Assembly: GCA_030762895.1 (NCBI GenBank)
Contig: CM061068.1
Location: 74,425,228 to 74,489,227 of the forward strand
Reading direction: 5' to 3'
Length of the DNA stretch: 64,000 nt
Source of the DNA: Sophora flavescens
Lineage: Eukaryota > Streptophyta > Magnoliopsida > Fabales > Fabaceae
Positions within the stretch are counted from its first letter, which is position 1; each line of letters starts with the position of its first letter. The translations under genes were made by a program, and so were the position numbers. Below are positions 9,889 to 22,087 of the stretch, piece by piece. Below the pieces are notes generated by a model that worked only from the letters and a program-made list of their open reading frames with translations, was not told the DNA's origin and ran no database searches.

Positions 9889-12049
9889 CTAATGTAACAC
9901 CCCAACTTGGGAGTCACATGGTTACCCGTTGCGGAAAAATAAAATCGATTAAAATGCTGGTTACTTTCGAAAAATAGCATTCTCTTAATAATTAAATATT
10001 CTCAAAATGGTGAAAATATCACTCCTAAGGGTGGGTGCTCGTGAAGATTTCCCCTCTGTGCCAACACTTGTAGATAATACCAAGGGGGTGGTAGTGACAC
10101 CCGGACCATTCCTACTATCTGCACTCGCTGTTGTGGTCCCTCTTCCCCGTTTCCTTTCAATTCACTAACCGGCACGCGATATATGGACGCATGGGATCCG
10201 GGGAGTATGTTCCACGCCCCCGGATCTCCCGCTTTATCAAAAGTTAGTGTATAATGTCAAAGGGTCTCATGCCCGCACGGTCAGTTTCGATGAAAATATG
10301 CATGACACTTCAATATTCAGGCTCTAAACTTAATCTCACGAGATCCCTTCGTCATTCTAAGAGTTGATCAAACTCAAATCGCCACCATTTTGGTATCACG
10401 TTAAGTGACTAAACATCCATAGCATATTGTCCCATCCCAAGATGCAGTATTCCATGCTTATGGATTTAATAACACATCGTCCCATCCCAGGATGCAGTGA
10501 TACATCGTATTTTGAATACCTAATCATCAAGGCATCACTCCTATCAATGTGAGGAACGTCTGCCTAAAATGCATGTAAAACAATTGTTCTCAATGTTTTC
10601 TTTGTGTTCAATCTCTTTCTTTGTTGAAGCTCAAAAGCTAACGACTTTTCATAAATTTTAACGTTTTGAAATTATCAACATCAACATCAACACAGGACAC
10701 GCAGTCCGAGTGCTCAATCACAACACCTTAGACCGATGCACCAGTCAAGACTTGTGGTCATAGAAAACAACTTCCAACTTTTCCACATTTTATCACAATG
10801 TGAATAGGATGCACAGTCCACAACAACGTGACACGGATCCAAGATCTACGTGTAAGTTATAGAACTCTAGTATTCGACGTCTCGCATACCAGATTCATCT
10901 TTGAACATATTTATTCCTTTTTGTTCAGTGAAATACAAATACAAAATGAAACCTCGGTGACTTGTCCAATCTTGCCGGACACAAACATAGGGTTAGAGAT
11001 TTTCAAAATTTATATAACTCATGGATTAATGATCCTTAAGTGTTAGGAGCTCATAAGCAATGATCATTTTACAAAGATTGAACAAAAATCCCACTAAGCC
11101 ACTAGCTTAGGGTTTCGCCCTTGCTAGGAAAATGGGTAGAAATTTTTGTTTGATGAAAGCTCTTATATATGGCATCAAAAGGTACTAAGAGGTTTAAATT
11201 CATGATCATATTACAAAAGTTGAAACAAAACTTCCTAGGTCTAAAACCACATAGGTTCGGCCATCCTTGGATAAATAGGTTAGAAATTTTTGTTTGATCC
11301 AACCTCATAGATAGTGAATTTAGAGATGGTTATGAGTTCATAGAAATTGGTTTCAACTCAAACGGATTTGTCTACAATTTTCTAGAGATTTTAGAAGTTA
11401 AAAAGAGCTTTAAGAACATCAATGGAAAATGTAACAGCCTGATTTTCGGTATGCGGTTAATAAATTAAAATATAAGTAATTATATTTTAATATTAAGTTT
11501 AGGAATTGTTTGTAATATAATAAAAATCATATTCTTGATCTACCTTACAATAATAGCTCACAAGAAAATTTTCTAATGAAAATTCGAGACGGAAAGTCGG
11601 TCTGCGTTTTCTCTACCAAGTATAATTTTACTGAGCCGGAAACATAATTTTGACCCGTAAACAAGACGGTTACTGTTTTTATGATGTTTTGTGTGGGTAT
11701 GGAGATTTTCACAAAATCTCGTCCGGGGCCAAATTCTAAGTATTACCCGAGCGAAATCGTCGAGAAATACGATCGGGGAAGTCATCTGATACGCAATGGA
11801 GCAGAGCACAAAGGAAACGAAAGGACTAGAAGAGACATGATGTGATGGCAAATAGTAACCACCATCACTCACCTTTTCAAAATTTTACTTTTTCAACTCT
11901 TTTCTCTCTCCTACCTTACCTCCACCTTACAACACCATACCTTATCACCATACCTCCCATACCTCCAATCTTCCTCAACAATCCACTTCAATTTTCTCTC
12001 ATTTTTCCTCTCCTTTTCTCTCCAAAACCGTGCCCCCTTTCCCTCCATC

Positions 12050-12057
12050 TATATATA
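12050..12057 (+). promoter_or_regulatory. putative LTR TATA box
   Basis: TATATATA lies downstream of a long CT-rich tract in the solo LTR. In the related LTRs the complementary position (about 30496-30503) reads AGTATTTATAGAG, also a plausible TATA box. The role is inferred from position and conservation between LTR copies. Confidence 0.45.
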
Positions 12058-13897
12058 CCCATTTCATCACTTCACTCACATTTTTCTTCTTCTTCATCTT
12101 CTTCCTTTCTTTAAAAAAAAAAAAAAAACAAGTTCAAACCTTTAAAGCTTTGGTTTTTACTTCTCTTTTCAACTTGATTCCTTCATCAAAGTTGTTCATC
12201 TTCTTGAGGGTAATGATCCTATTTAGTTTTCTTTCCAAGTTCTTGCATTCATTTCATAGTTTATGCTTTATGTTTTCTTTAAGCTCCCAAACTTCTAAAA
12301 ACTCTTAAAAATGGTAGAAAACTCCGTTTGAGTTGAAACCACTTCCTATGTTCTTGTTTTTACTCCTATTAAAACATACTAAAAGACTGTGTAAAAAAAA
12401 AATTTCGAACCCCTTTATCCATGCAAGACCGAAACCATGCCTATGGTTTAGGTTGGATTTTGTTTCAACTTTTGCTTTTATGAATTTATATTTGAGTTCT
12501 ATTCCAAGATGATCATGACCAAGGGCTCCTTTATACTAAAGGATGCTAGGTTTAAGTGATTGGAAAAGTTTAAATCTTTTTCATTGAGTTTCCTATGATG
12601 GCCGAAACTCATTTGTTTTGGACCTAGGATGTGTTGTTTTTATTTTCCAAGATGATTATGGATTAAAGCTCCTTATGTGAAAGGATGCTATATCTAAAAA
12701 GATTGGAACGTTTTAGGTTGTTTCTCTTCCAAAATGATTATAGATTGAGCTCCTTAATATCAAAGGATGCTATGTCTAAAAGATTGGATGATTTAAATAT
12801 TTCTAGCTTAAAAATCCTATGATGGCCGAAACCTAAGGTTTATGGACCTAGGATGCCTTTTTTTTTTCATTTTCCAAAATGATCATGGTTTTAAGCTCCT
12901 TACTATGTATGGATGCTAAGCTAAAGAGATTGGAAAGTTTAGAAATTTCTAGCCAATTCAATTATGTTGGCCGAAACTTATATTAAAGGAAATAAAATGT
13001 TTTTGATTTGCTTTGTGAAAACTAGTACTTGATTCATACTCCTTAATACTCTAAGATCATTGATCTAAGAGGTTGTGTCGATTTGAAAATCCTAGCCTAT
13101 TTTGTTATACAAGGCCGAAACCTACCCTAAGTGGTTGGATGATTTTTATTCCATATTTTCAACTTATGCCAATTTATTTAAGTTACCTAGAGTCTAAGTG
13201 ATAAGTATCCAAAAGCTTAGGTTGAGAAAACAATCCTAGCTCTCATTTGAATTAAATGGCCGAACCTAGCATAATGAGGGCATAGATGAATTTGTTTGAT
13301 TTATTTTTAATTATGTTGCTTGGTTGAAGGTGGTGTTGGTAACTTGTGGTGTGGCAACGAGGAGCTTCGAGTTCGGAAGTTCGGTGAGAACTCAGGTGGG
13401 GGAAAGAATCAATCTACCGTCGGGAACGATAAGTAGTAGATTATATATTAATTGTGTAGGGTGACCCAAACCCTACTAGAAAATCGAATAATCGACAAGA
13501 CCAAAATCACGTTGGAGTTGTTTTTCTGTAAAACCAATGTTGATTCGGGGATTGTAGGTTTATCGGTGATGGATTGCTTATATGATATTGGGAATGTATG
13601 AATTTATTGATGCTGATATTACTGTGATATTTTATGATGATTGATATGTTTATGTGAGAATGTATTATAGCTTGATGATAATTGAACTGCTTTGTTCCAC
13701 AATGTTTTGATATATGGTTAGAGATTTTGATGTGTATTAATACATGATAATTAGAGTAATGTGTGCGGGGGTTCATGAGATCTGAGTTTAGAAGTGCCTA
13801 ACCGAGATGTGATTATTGTTGGGTTTATTCATGAAATAGTGATGAGAGGTTACGGCACTAGGGGGTGACCTGAAACATGATCTGTGATATCTTCATA

Positions 13898-14052
13898 TGA
13901 TCGACTTGAAACATAGTCTGGTTGACTTGAAACATAGTCTGGTTGGCTTGAAACATAGTCTGGTTGGCTTGAAACATAGTCTGTTTGGCTTGAAACATAG
14001 TCTGGTTGACTTGAAACATAGTCTGGTTGACTTGAAATATAGTCTGATTTAC
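13898..14052. repeat. 22-bp minisatellite in the Gypsy solo LTR
   Basis: About seven tandem copies of GACTTGAAACATAGTCTGGT plus TG/TGG, with minor variants. Their period leaves several repeat-made open frames, which are not genes. The block sits roughly 0.65-0.8 kb from the 3' end of the LTR. Confidence 0.93.
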
Positions 14053-15494
14053 TTGAGATGGAAATTTGGATACGTGGCTGTGGCAAAACATTCATACTGC
14101 ATTGCATTGCATCATGACAAAGGGTAGAGGAGGATATATATTAATTTGAGGATGACTTGTTAGAAATGTGTGTTGATTGTCTATGGCAGTTAGTGTATCA
14201 TTTACTATGAATCTTTTTCCGCTTTTGATGATAGCATGTTTCTTATCCCCTGTACTTTTCTCTGCTTTGTTCTATCTTTTATGGCTCGTGTTCGAAGATC
14301 CTGTTGATGAGCCGAACGAGGAGGAGCTGGACGGAACTCCTTACGAGCCGGATGCCGGAGGACGAGCTGTGACCCATGATGAGTAGAGTCTAGTCCTAGT
14401 TATGGCCAGTGCGTCTGTGTCACGACGCTTTATCTTTTCCGCCTTTACGTTTGTATAACTTGTACACCTGTTAGGGCTCCTATTGTCGGGATGCTCCAAA
14501 ACAGTGTTTTGTTTAACTCTGATTTCACTTACATATGCTTAATATGGTCATGTTTTCTTATTCCTGTTCTACATGAATATGTTTACTTAATAATTTAAGT
14601 TTTAATTCCGCCGTATTTTCATGTTAAGTTTAAGAATAAGAACATAATAATCAAGTTTATTTCCAAATAAAACACCGAGGCAAAGCGGGGTGTCTCAGAA
14701 AACATAGAGTAAACTCATGAAATAAATGTAGAACTTGAAAGAGAAGAGTATGAGAGTGTTACCCTTGAAGCTAGGATGAAAAAGTATGAAGAACTTGAAG
14801 CTTGACAATGAGTAAAAATGAAAACTTTAAGTGATAGAAACTTGAAATAGTAGGATGAAGAAGAAGAAAATGAGTGAGGTGAAATGGAGTGTGAATATAT
14901 AGAGGGAGTAGGTGTGAAAGAGAGAGAGAGAGGGAGAGAACTTGAAGACCAAGTTTTGGGTTATGCCATGTTTGGTTGGCAAAAAGGAAAAAAATGGCTT
15001 ATTTGATTATAAAATAGTAAAATTTGAAAAAGTGTAATGATGACATTTTTTTATTGATATGAAAAAAGGCTTCTACCACCATGCCTACTTTTCCAACAAG
15101 TCACTTCAAACCTTTCATGTCTCCTATTCTGCTCCATTGTGTATCTGGTTCGAGTTTCTGATCGTATTTCGCTCGGAATAAATATTATAATTTGACCCAG
15201 AACAAGGATTTTCGAAAATTCCCAATATTATACAAAACACAACAAAACCACCAACCGTTTCGTTCACCGGTCAAAATTAGGTTTTCTGCTCAGTAAACTT
15301 GTACTGGCAGTGAAAATGTAGACCGACTTTCGTCTGAATTTTCAACCGAAAATTTAACCGTGACTTCCTACGGTAATAGAACACAAGAAAATGATTTTAG
15401 TTTATTTAAAATCACTCTCTGGATTTTACCAAAAATAAATATATAAACACTTGTATTTACTACTACAGAAAGACACATTAATCGGGGCGTTACA

Positions 15495-16551
15495 TTAACC
15501 ATTTTAGTTAGTTAACAGATAAGATAAACAAATGACTAAAGAGACAAGGATAGAGATAATGATTGACACAACTATTTTATCTTGGTTCACCCCTTAAAAA
15601 CAGGGCTACGTCCATTACCCGACAGCACCAAGTTTTCTCCACTATAACTGATCAGGTTATAGAATTCAAGTATTCTTTTCACACATAGCCTCTCCAGGCT
15701 CCAAGACAAGTATTGTTTGCACACCTAGCCTCTTCATGCTCATTAAAATTTGTTTGAGAAAGGATTGTAATAAATACAATTTGCAAGTCTTTCACTAACA
15801 CTTAGAAAAGTGAATTAATGTGAAGTAAAGAATGCAAAATAACTTCAAATGATTGAAGAATACAGATTGAAAGATTGAAGAAATAAATGCGCCGAGTAAT
15901 GGATTTTTTAATGTTGTGTTATATATGTCTTCATCTTCAATGACTTCTCTATTTATATGCTTCAATCATATTTAATCCGTTAGAGACATTCCTTCGGACT
16001 TTTGGCTTTGAGTTGAGCTCCATAATAATATAGTCGTTCTGGGCAATCATTTAATGCATAGGAACGTTGGTTGTACTCTAAATGTGATAGGCAGTGCTTT
16101 ATGCTTTGTGCAGCAACCAAATTAGAGATGTTCAGGTTGCTTTTATACTTTCTTGAGCATAATTCCTTTTTCGTGCAACTTCCGGATGTACTAGGGAATA
16201 AAGCATAATTGGAATCACTATTTTTCTTGACTTTCATGGTTACTTGAGTGTTTGACCTTCTGAAGTTCTTGATCCTCGTGAGAGAAAGTTTCATTAACAT
16301 CTTACTGAATATACAGCTCTTAAATGTTCCTCTGTCCTTGCGTATTCCTCATCGAAGGACCACAGATAAGTGAGAGCTTCATTAGACAAGTTTTATGTAG
16401 ACAATCAGCAATCAAGTCAGCAGACATGCTGACTTTACTTATTAGACAAGTGTTCTCCATGTTTGATCAAGAGTGTCTTAGTGCAGACAAGTGATAAACA
16501 TAATTGAGAAGATAATATGTACACTAGGTAGACAGGTTAGCAACCAAGATT
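15495..16551 (-). repeat. Copia (Sirevirus-like) LTR fragment
   Basis: Resembles the Copia LTR at 49977-51838: a CTTGGTTCACC box, CTACGTCC, CAGCACCAAG, CACTATAACTGAT and CACACCTAGCCTCTTC in the same order, then GTAGACAGGTTAGCAACCAA near its right end. It lacks the CpG-rich repeat block and both clean termini. The left side abuts the Gypsy LTR end at 15494, so the Gypsy element may have inserted into it. No gene is supported. Confidence 0.75.
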
Positions 16552-17078
16552 TTGTATGATATGTTTGTCAAACCCAATTAAATTATGAAAAAAAACTATC
16601 TTTATACAAAAACGATTTTCAGGGAAACTTATTTGATAAAAACGATTTGATTGTTTTAAGTGTTAAGTTTTAATGCATAGTTATTATAAAGTTTCTTTTA
16701 TACTATCAATCAATCACAAATACTCACGTATGTTTTTTAAGGTAGTTATTGTAAAAGTTAAACACTTTTTTATTATTATATGTTAATATATGATTAATTG
16801 AAGGTGAAAAAAAAATCTTTACATTGAAATTAAATCCTGTCTTGAAACCAAAATTTTCCCCCCATCTTTGTCTCTACAAAATTAACTACCAAATAAATAT
16901 TGTAATTTATTAAATAAATAGATTCATACATTTTTTTGTAAGTTACTATGTAAAAGTGATTTTTTTACAAAATTCAAACAAGAAAAATTATCTTAAAAGC
17001 ACTATTAAGCAAACATATCAAAAACATAAAATTAATTCTATTGTTACAATCAATTATAATAATAATTCATTATATATA

Positions 17079-17270
17079 CCAACAGGGGTTGACACATCTG
17101 GTCAAGTCTTCCGCTCACATTAACTGTGACTTGGGTTCGATTCCTAAATCACCCTTGTTGATAGACAATATGTAAGTTCCACTATAAATCCTCGTCAAGA
17201 TTGGTGGTATTCCATAACCTTGCTAGAGAGCATATATTCTCCCAATCTAAACTCTCTGTATAAAAAAAAA
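17079..17270 (+). mobile_element. tRNA-derived SINE
   Basis: Begins CCAACAGGGGTTGACACATC. It has a box-A-like region, a box B GGGTTCGATTCC, a conserved body (GGCAATATGTAAGTTCCAC, ATCCTCG, GGTGGTATTCC) and an A-rich tail. Two relatives lie at 48861-49001 (5'-truncated) and 53040-53816 (split by a hAT). The CACTA element starts within its 3' flanking duplication. Confidence 0.85.
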
Positions 17271-17275
17271 TCATT

Positions 17276-17530
17276 CACTACTACAGAAAAGGGCTTTAAT
17301 AGCGCTTTTTTTTCTTTTATAGCGCTTACAAGCGCTATCTATTCACCCGCTACTGAAAGTCAAAAAAATAGGTAGCGCTTAAAAAAACGCTATTGATAGC
17401 GTTTCCTTGAGAAAGTGATGTCTAAAGTATGCAATAGATAGCGCTTTCTTGAGGGAGCGTTGTCTATTTATAACTTTAGACAACGCTTTCTCAAGGAAGC
17501 GCTACCTATTTCCTGTTTTTTTTTATTATT
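17276..17530. repeat. CACTA left terminal and subterminal repeats
   Basis: Terminal CACTACTACAGAAAAGGGC is followed by repeated TAGCGCTT and AGCGCTATC motifs in both orientations, including a hairpin between about 17435 and 17510 (GATAGCGCTTTCTTGAGG against TTTCTCAAGGAAGCGCTA). Confidence 0.88.
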
Positions 17531-18420
17531 CATTTTGTTTTTCTACATTTCCCACCTGCACTCAGCAATACACACTTTTTATTGTTGATAAATCAAATTT
17601 GTATTGAAAGAGTACTAGAAGTACTCAAAAACAGTCACACATATATATTGTACAAAGTTTACATACAATATTGGTAAGTATATAGAAACCAAACCAAATA
17701 TCAAAATAATGCATATTATAACCAATTAACTAATATACTTTAACATAATTCATAGTAAGGCTTACACATAACCAATTCTAATATTTAAGTCCATAAACCA
17801 AAAGGTCGCTAACCTATACTAGACAATAACCATGCACTACTAACAATGTATACAAGCTAATTAACACACTAGTAATTCAAAACACTTCCATCTTCTACTT
17901 GATCGCACAAAATCCTTATTGATGGCCTTGCTGTGAATAAAGCTGGAAGAATCCACAAAAGAAAAATCTCAAAGGATCATCCAAAAATAAAAGGCCTTCA
18001 GGATTTTATTTTACACAATTGTATCAAAAGATGGAGGAACCAAATCCTTCATTTTCAACAATTATGGAGAATCAGAAAGAAAAGCATGCAATGAGTGACA
18101 ATTGTATAGAAATAAAGGCAACCCAGGATCAATGTTCTTCACATAAGAGAAGTGCTGAGCTGGTAAGCCTGTTAAAACGATAAAAATTCCCATGAGTTGG
18201 AGAAAACAGCCATCACCTTCAGAAAAATTGAAAGTCAACATAATGCTTGAAAAGTGACAATTTCATAGGCAAAACCTATGATTTATGGCACAGATAGTAC
18301 CAATTTCAAGCATTATGAAAAATAGAGTTCATATAAAAGACTTGAATAGGCACAACACAATGTCAAATTTAAAATGTTGTACATCATTGTCACATTAGTG
18401 TTTCTAACTCATACTAATAG

Positions 18421-18612
18421 TTATTCCAAAGACTGACCAAATAGTTGTTTAGAGAGAGATTCTTTAATTGTAGTGTTCTTGCACCCAAATATGACGCCAA
18501 CAAGTTGATTCTTCCTCAAATTTCTGTCACATGCAGAAGTGGAAGCTGAATTTGGAGAGAAAGGTGCAGTTCCACTGAAATGAAAAGTTTGTGTTTTCTT
18601 GCTTGCCCCCAT
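18421..18612 (-). pseudogene. captured DCD-domain gene fragment
   Basis: Encodes MGASKKTQTF, then PFSPNSASTSACDRNLRKN, LVGVIFGCKNTTIKESL and SKQLFG, and then QSLE and stop. A short Ser/Thr-rich leader followed by a G-V-I-F-G-C-x2-T-x-KE-x4-LFG core is how a group of plant DCD (Development and Cell Death) proteins begins. The domain, normally about 130 residues, stops after the first 25 or so, and the final four residues are probably not domain sequence. An acceptor-like TATGCTAG lies just before the Met on the minus strand. It is a gene piece inside the CACTA element, not a functional gene. Confidence 0.72.
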
Positions 18613-19257
18613 CCTAGCATAAGAGGAGAAAAGGTTATTTCACAAACATTCTATGGCAATATTGAAATCATAAGGAAATGCAAAGTTATCAAAATGCTGA
18701 TAATGCATCTCAAAACACACAAACATATTTAAACAAGAAAAAACTTTGGAAAGTAAAACAATTTTTCATTTGGGAGGGGGTGGGGTTGGATTAAAAAGAA
18801 GGATAGACTAATAATATGCATTCACTTCACACAAAAATCATTGTAAGAGTTGAATAGAAGTTCAATTCAAGCATTAACTAGGAATCCCTGTAACACAGTA
18901 TTCAGTCCAAGTGTCCAACATCTGATCAAGAAAAATCAATAAATAGAGAACAAAAAAGGAAGCTTTTTTACCCAGTACAGCAAAGTGATCTTAGAACACA
19001 TTCCAATTCTCAAGACTCGTTAAAGAAGCAACACTAGAATAGCATATTTGATTGAATAAAACTCCACTAGAACCAAAATCATGGCTAAATCCTTTTGAAC
19101 ATATTGACCAACATTTTCTACTTGACTCCTAAAACTATCCCCAAGAATAAATAAGAAGTCCATTAGTAGAAATACAGCAGAACACTTCTTTCCCTTTACA
19201 TTTAGCCATAATTAGCATGAATTGAATTGAAAATGAAAGCTCAAGTAAGAACGGAAC

Positions 19258-20012
19258 CAGTGTTATCGAATAGCGGTTATGGCGGCGCCATGGCGGAAAG
19301 CGGTGGCGGGTTTCGAAGGAAACGCCATTCGAAGGCGGTGGCGTGGCGGATTTTACATGGCGGTCTGTGGCGGCCGTATGACGAGTAGCGGGCATGGCGG
19401 AAGCGCTTGCCATGGCGGAAAAAACGGGTTTTTTAGAGGAAAAAAAGGAAAACAACCTCTTGGGCCATCTGGGTTGTGCGACCCGACCCGAAATATTGGC
19501 TCAAAATGGGTAAAACCCTAACTAAAACGTCTGACCCTAGATTTCCTCTTCTCACTTTCGTCAAGTACCTATTCTCTTCTCTCATTTCATACTTTCTTCT
19601 CCGACACCCACTGTCAGCGACACCCTCTATCCGACGACCACCGTCCGACGACCACTGACCTCCGGCGACCACCGTCCGGTGACCTTTGACCTTCGGCGAC
19701 CACCCTCTGCCCGACGACAAGGGACCAGCCTCTTCTCTTCTCTTCTCCTTTTCCAGTCCTTTCCGACAATGGCTTCTGAACCAGGTCGGATGCTTCATAG
19801 ACCCTCTTCTCATCTCCTTGTATTGTTTGTTTTATCTGGTTGTTGTTATTTGAAATCTGAAGTCTTGAATTTGATGTAATCAACCTTGATAGTAGTCTAT
19901 GATAGGTGAATATGAGACTCATGATATTTTCTATCAATTTAGTTTATGGTTCTTGGCATATGTTATTAGTGTTTTGGATTTTATATTTATATATTTATTT
20001 CTGTAATTTTTG

Positions 20013-20058
<46 letters not shown>

Positions 20059-20165
20059 TTTTGTCCGCCATGGCATCCGCCATATGGCCGCATCGCCATC
20101 CGCTATAATGTATGGCGGATTTTTGGCCGGCCGCCATAGACCGCCATCCGTCATCGATAACACTG
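19258..20165. mobile_element. hAT-type element nested in the CACTA
   Basis: A 908-bp element with terminal inverted repeats CAGTGTTATCGA and TCGATAACACTG and an exact 8-bp target duplication AACGGAAC (19250-19257 and 20166-20173). Its ends are GC-rich with repeated GGCGG/CCGCC blocks, and the middle is AT-rich with a TA microsatellite at 20014-20053. No transposase is seen. The 8-bp duplication and termini fit hAT non-autonomous elements. Confidence 0.92.
20014..20053. repeat. TA microsatellite
   Basis: About 20 units of TA inside the hAT element; short open frames over it are repeat artefacts. Confidence 0.95.
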
Positions 20166-20195
20166 AACGGAACATCGAATATGACAGTCCCTTAC

Positions 20196-20300
20196 CTGCC
20201 ATCAAGTGAGCGATGGACGTTGAGGAACTCAAATGGATGCTTACACTGAGGGCAAGTAACTTTCTGAGTGTATGTGGCCCAGCGAAGGATGCATGTCACA
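20196..20300 (-). pseudogene. captured RING-finger exon (third of three)
   Basis: The minus strand reads, after an acceptor TTTTGTAG, a 105-nt exon encoding VTCILRWATYTQKVTCPQCK then HPFEFLNVHRSLDG, ending at a canonical GGCAG/GTAAG donor. It supplies the second half of a C3HC4 RING: C-x2-C joined to the previous exon, Trp after the fourth ligand pair, and the final C-P-x-C. The phase fits exon 20751-20848. Plant proteins with FLNVHRSLDG after the RING are a small conserved family; that assignment is from memory of the family. Confidence 0.75.
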
Positions 20301-20750
20301 CTACAAAACATAAATAAGCTCATTCACAAAAAAAAAGTACATAACAAGAAACTTACAAAAAAAAAAAAGCTTTTCATTTTCTAAAAACAAGACAATTGTG
20401 CATCTACTATAGCTAAAAAACAACATCATAGTTTAAGTGAAATCAATAAATGTACATCACTTATATAATATATCAGAAGAAGAAAATATCATTCCAATTT
20501 CATCAGATCAGGTGAGATGGGAATTACTCCAATGGGGCCAACTAGTTTCCACTTGTTAGAGATATGCAGCAAGCATGTAACCCTAGGTGCAAAATACTAC
20601 ACAATAGGACAAAAATGTCTACTGGCCGAGAATGAAATACTACAGACATGAATCCAAGCATGCAACTCTAGCTGCCCCTGGAATTTCAATGGAAAAAGAA
20701 CATGTTTTTTCCCCCATAAATTAAATAGAAAAGAGATAATTGAGACAAAC

Positions 20751-20848
20751 CAGTAAGCATGGTAGCAACCTGTTACGAGAGCCTTTTCCTGAAGCAGTAT
20801 CTTATCCAAGCAAATTGCACATACTCTCTCATGTTTCCCATATTCACT
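20751..20848 (-). pseudogene. captured RING-finger exon (second of three)
   Basis: A 98-nt exon on the minus strand between GATCAG and a GT donor at 20750. It encodes SEYGKHERVCAICLDKILL and then QEKALVTGCYHAY. It supplies the first two Cys pairs and the His of the RING. Its last two bases plus the first base of exon 20196-20300 make a Cys codon, which completes the GCxHxxC motif. If read straight through without splicing, that Cys would be Trp. Confidence 0.75.
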
Positions 20849-20954
20849 CTGATCGGCATTAAACAAGAACAACATCACCAAAATCAGAATACCTAAACCA
20901 CTGATATTCCCCACAAAATAATAACCCAACCAAAGCAACAAATAAAATCAACAC

Positions 20955-21017
20955 CTGGGGTTTGAGTGAAAGATCCTGAAGATCGATGAAATGGGGTTTA
21001 ACCCAATAACACAAAAA
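20955..21017 (-). pseudogene. captured RING-gene exon (first of three)
   Basis: A 63-nt, phase-0 exon predicted on the minus strand between acceptor TTTTGCAG and donor CCCCAG/GTGTTG. It encodes FLCYWVKPHFIDLQDLSLKP plus Gln. It joins in phase to SEYGKHERVC of the next exon. It is supported only by splice signals, phase and lack of stops. Confidence 0.6.
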
Positions 21018-21992
21018 CTGCAAAACGAAATGGAAAATTCAAAAACAGAACAAAAGGTTCATTGTGCTTGTTATAATTAAGAAATGGGAAAATAAAAAGT
21101 CACATCATTTTGCCTTTATTTCTGTTCAACTATTCATAAATTGTACTTCATCACTTACCAATTGTACAGTTGAAACTTTCGCATGAGTTCCAAATGTAAA
21201 CTACAAGAAGAAAAGTTCCACAAGATTGTGCGAACCAAAATGTAAAGTACAATTTGTGCTTCAAGTTAACTTCATCGATCATGATCTCGTTGTGTGAAAT
21301 CAAAGGGTAACAGCTATCACGGTAATGAGGGACTGTAAATTCAAGTACACAGTCCAAGTGAGCATAAGCAAAACAAAACCTTCTAGATCCTGCTTTTTTT
21401 TCTTTTTAATACAAGATCCTGCTTATTAACTGAGGATAAAGTAGAGAAGGCCAAGGGGAAGCAAACCATCTGCCCTGTTCCAATCAAAAATTACCTTAAG
21501 CTGAACAAATGATCAACATGATAAAAATACCTTTTCCATTCAAATAGCATCCTTCCCATTTATTTTATTTTTTCTGGTGCAGCAATAAATATTCACAAGC
21601 CTAATAGTAGAACCAGCTGTTTTATTATACACTTGACTTCACCCTTCTCTAGCAACAATCACTCCCAGATAATTCTCTCAAACTCCATGAATATATAGTT
21701 TGGAGTTGAAAGTTAAAAGTAGAAAACGTAATCAGATTTTAGGGTAATAAATATCCAGCAAGGGATTTGCAAACATAATCTAAGCTCAATAATCCTCTCA
21801 GCACTCAACAAATTGAGTTCATCATTCAGAACTTGTTTCTTTCCTTATAACTAATAGTAATTCGTATAATAAAAATGATCAGCAGATCCTGATCAGTAAG
21901 GAAGCAATCAAGAAACCCTAGAAAAAGGAAACGCAAAAGGGATCGGGGAATGTAAACGTAAAATAGAGAAACTTGAAAGAGAGGAAGCAAAC

Positions 21993-22087
21993 CTGGTTGG
22001 GAAGCTCGCAATCCTCTGTTTAGTGCCCTCAATCGCAGCCTCGCAAGCTCGCTGGAGCTCTGAATCGTCAGCGCTTGGTTTTGTCAT
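21993..22087 (-). pseudogene. captured SEC3-like first exon
   Basis: Starts ATG at 22087 and encodes MTKPSADDSELQRACEAAIE, GTKQRI and then ASFPTR up to a CCAG/GTTTGC donor. The N-terminus closely resembles that of the plant exocyst subunit SEC3 (SEC3A/B), which tethers secretory vesicles at the plasma membrane. This is from memory of the family and was not aligned. The resemblance stops after KQRI, so the last codons may come from the junction of the captured piece. It carries a tiny part of a protein close to 900 residues long. Confidence 0.62.

Larger units (their letters stand above)
11430..14697 (+). mobile_element. Gypsy solo LTR inserted in another Gypsy LTR
   Basis: A 3268-bp segment from TGTAACAGCC to GGGTGTCTCA, flanked by exact 5-bp duplications GAAAA (11425-11429 and 14698-14702). 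It has no internal region, so it is a solo LTR left by LTR-LTR recombination. It is opposite in orientation to its host: its start and its pyrimidine-rich promoter region (11875-12115) read as the complement of the LTR region around 30480-30680. A TATA-like TATATATA lies at 12050-12057, followed by a CT-rich leader and an A-run at 12112-12128. The body repeats GGCCGAAAC boxes. Confidence 0.9.
7652..15494 (-). mobile_element. Ty3/Gypsy retrotransposon, 5' part only (Tekay/Del-like)
   Basis: Minus-strand element with RT, protease, zinc knuckles, gag, a tRNA-Met-type primer site (9877-9888) and 5' LTR (9893-15494). Its 3' half (rest of RT, RNase H, integrase, 3' LTR) is cut off by the Copia insertion at 7652 and lies beyond the left window edge. 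DSGATHSFIS protease, VYTMNG linker and LTR ends TGTAACACC..GTTACA point to the Tekay/Del chromovirus group. The diagnostic chromodomain is not in view, so clade is inference. Confidence 0.85.
9893..15494 (-). repeat. 5' LTR of the Gypsy element, split by a nested solo LTR
   Basis: Runs from TGTAACACCCC to GGGGCGTTACA. After removing the insert at 11430-14697 and one target copy, about 2.33 kb remain. The flanks of the insert (AAGAACATCAATGGAAAA and ACATAGAGTAAACTC) correspond to contiguous sequence at 59290-59320 in a sister LTR, which confirms the reconstruction. It shares the GACACGCAGTCCGAGTGC box with the other Gypsy LTRs. It is shorter than the sister LTR at 56354, lacking several hundred bases near each end. 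No coding sequence is supported. Confidence 0.85.

Noticed and set aside
10828..11046. Small ORF in Gypsy LTR
   Set aside because: Conserved only as LTR sequence; no domain and no upstream context.
13850..14127. Repeat-made proteins on both strands
   Set aside because: Open frames exist because the 22-bp repeat lacks stops; they are contained in an LTR and have no start context or domain.
14177..14386. Small membrane-like ORF with acidic tail
   Set aside because: It lies in the Gypsy solo LTR, and similar acidic coding potential occurs on the LTR complement near 56790-57000; it looks like LTR sequence rather than a gene.
19258..19420. CpG island or promoter
   Set aside because: The GC-rich GGCGG blocks are the subterminal repeats of a hAT element with an 8-bp duplication.
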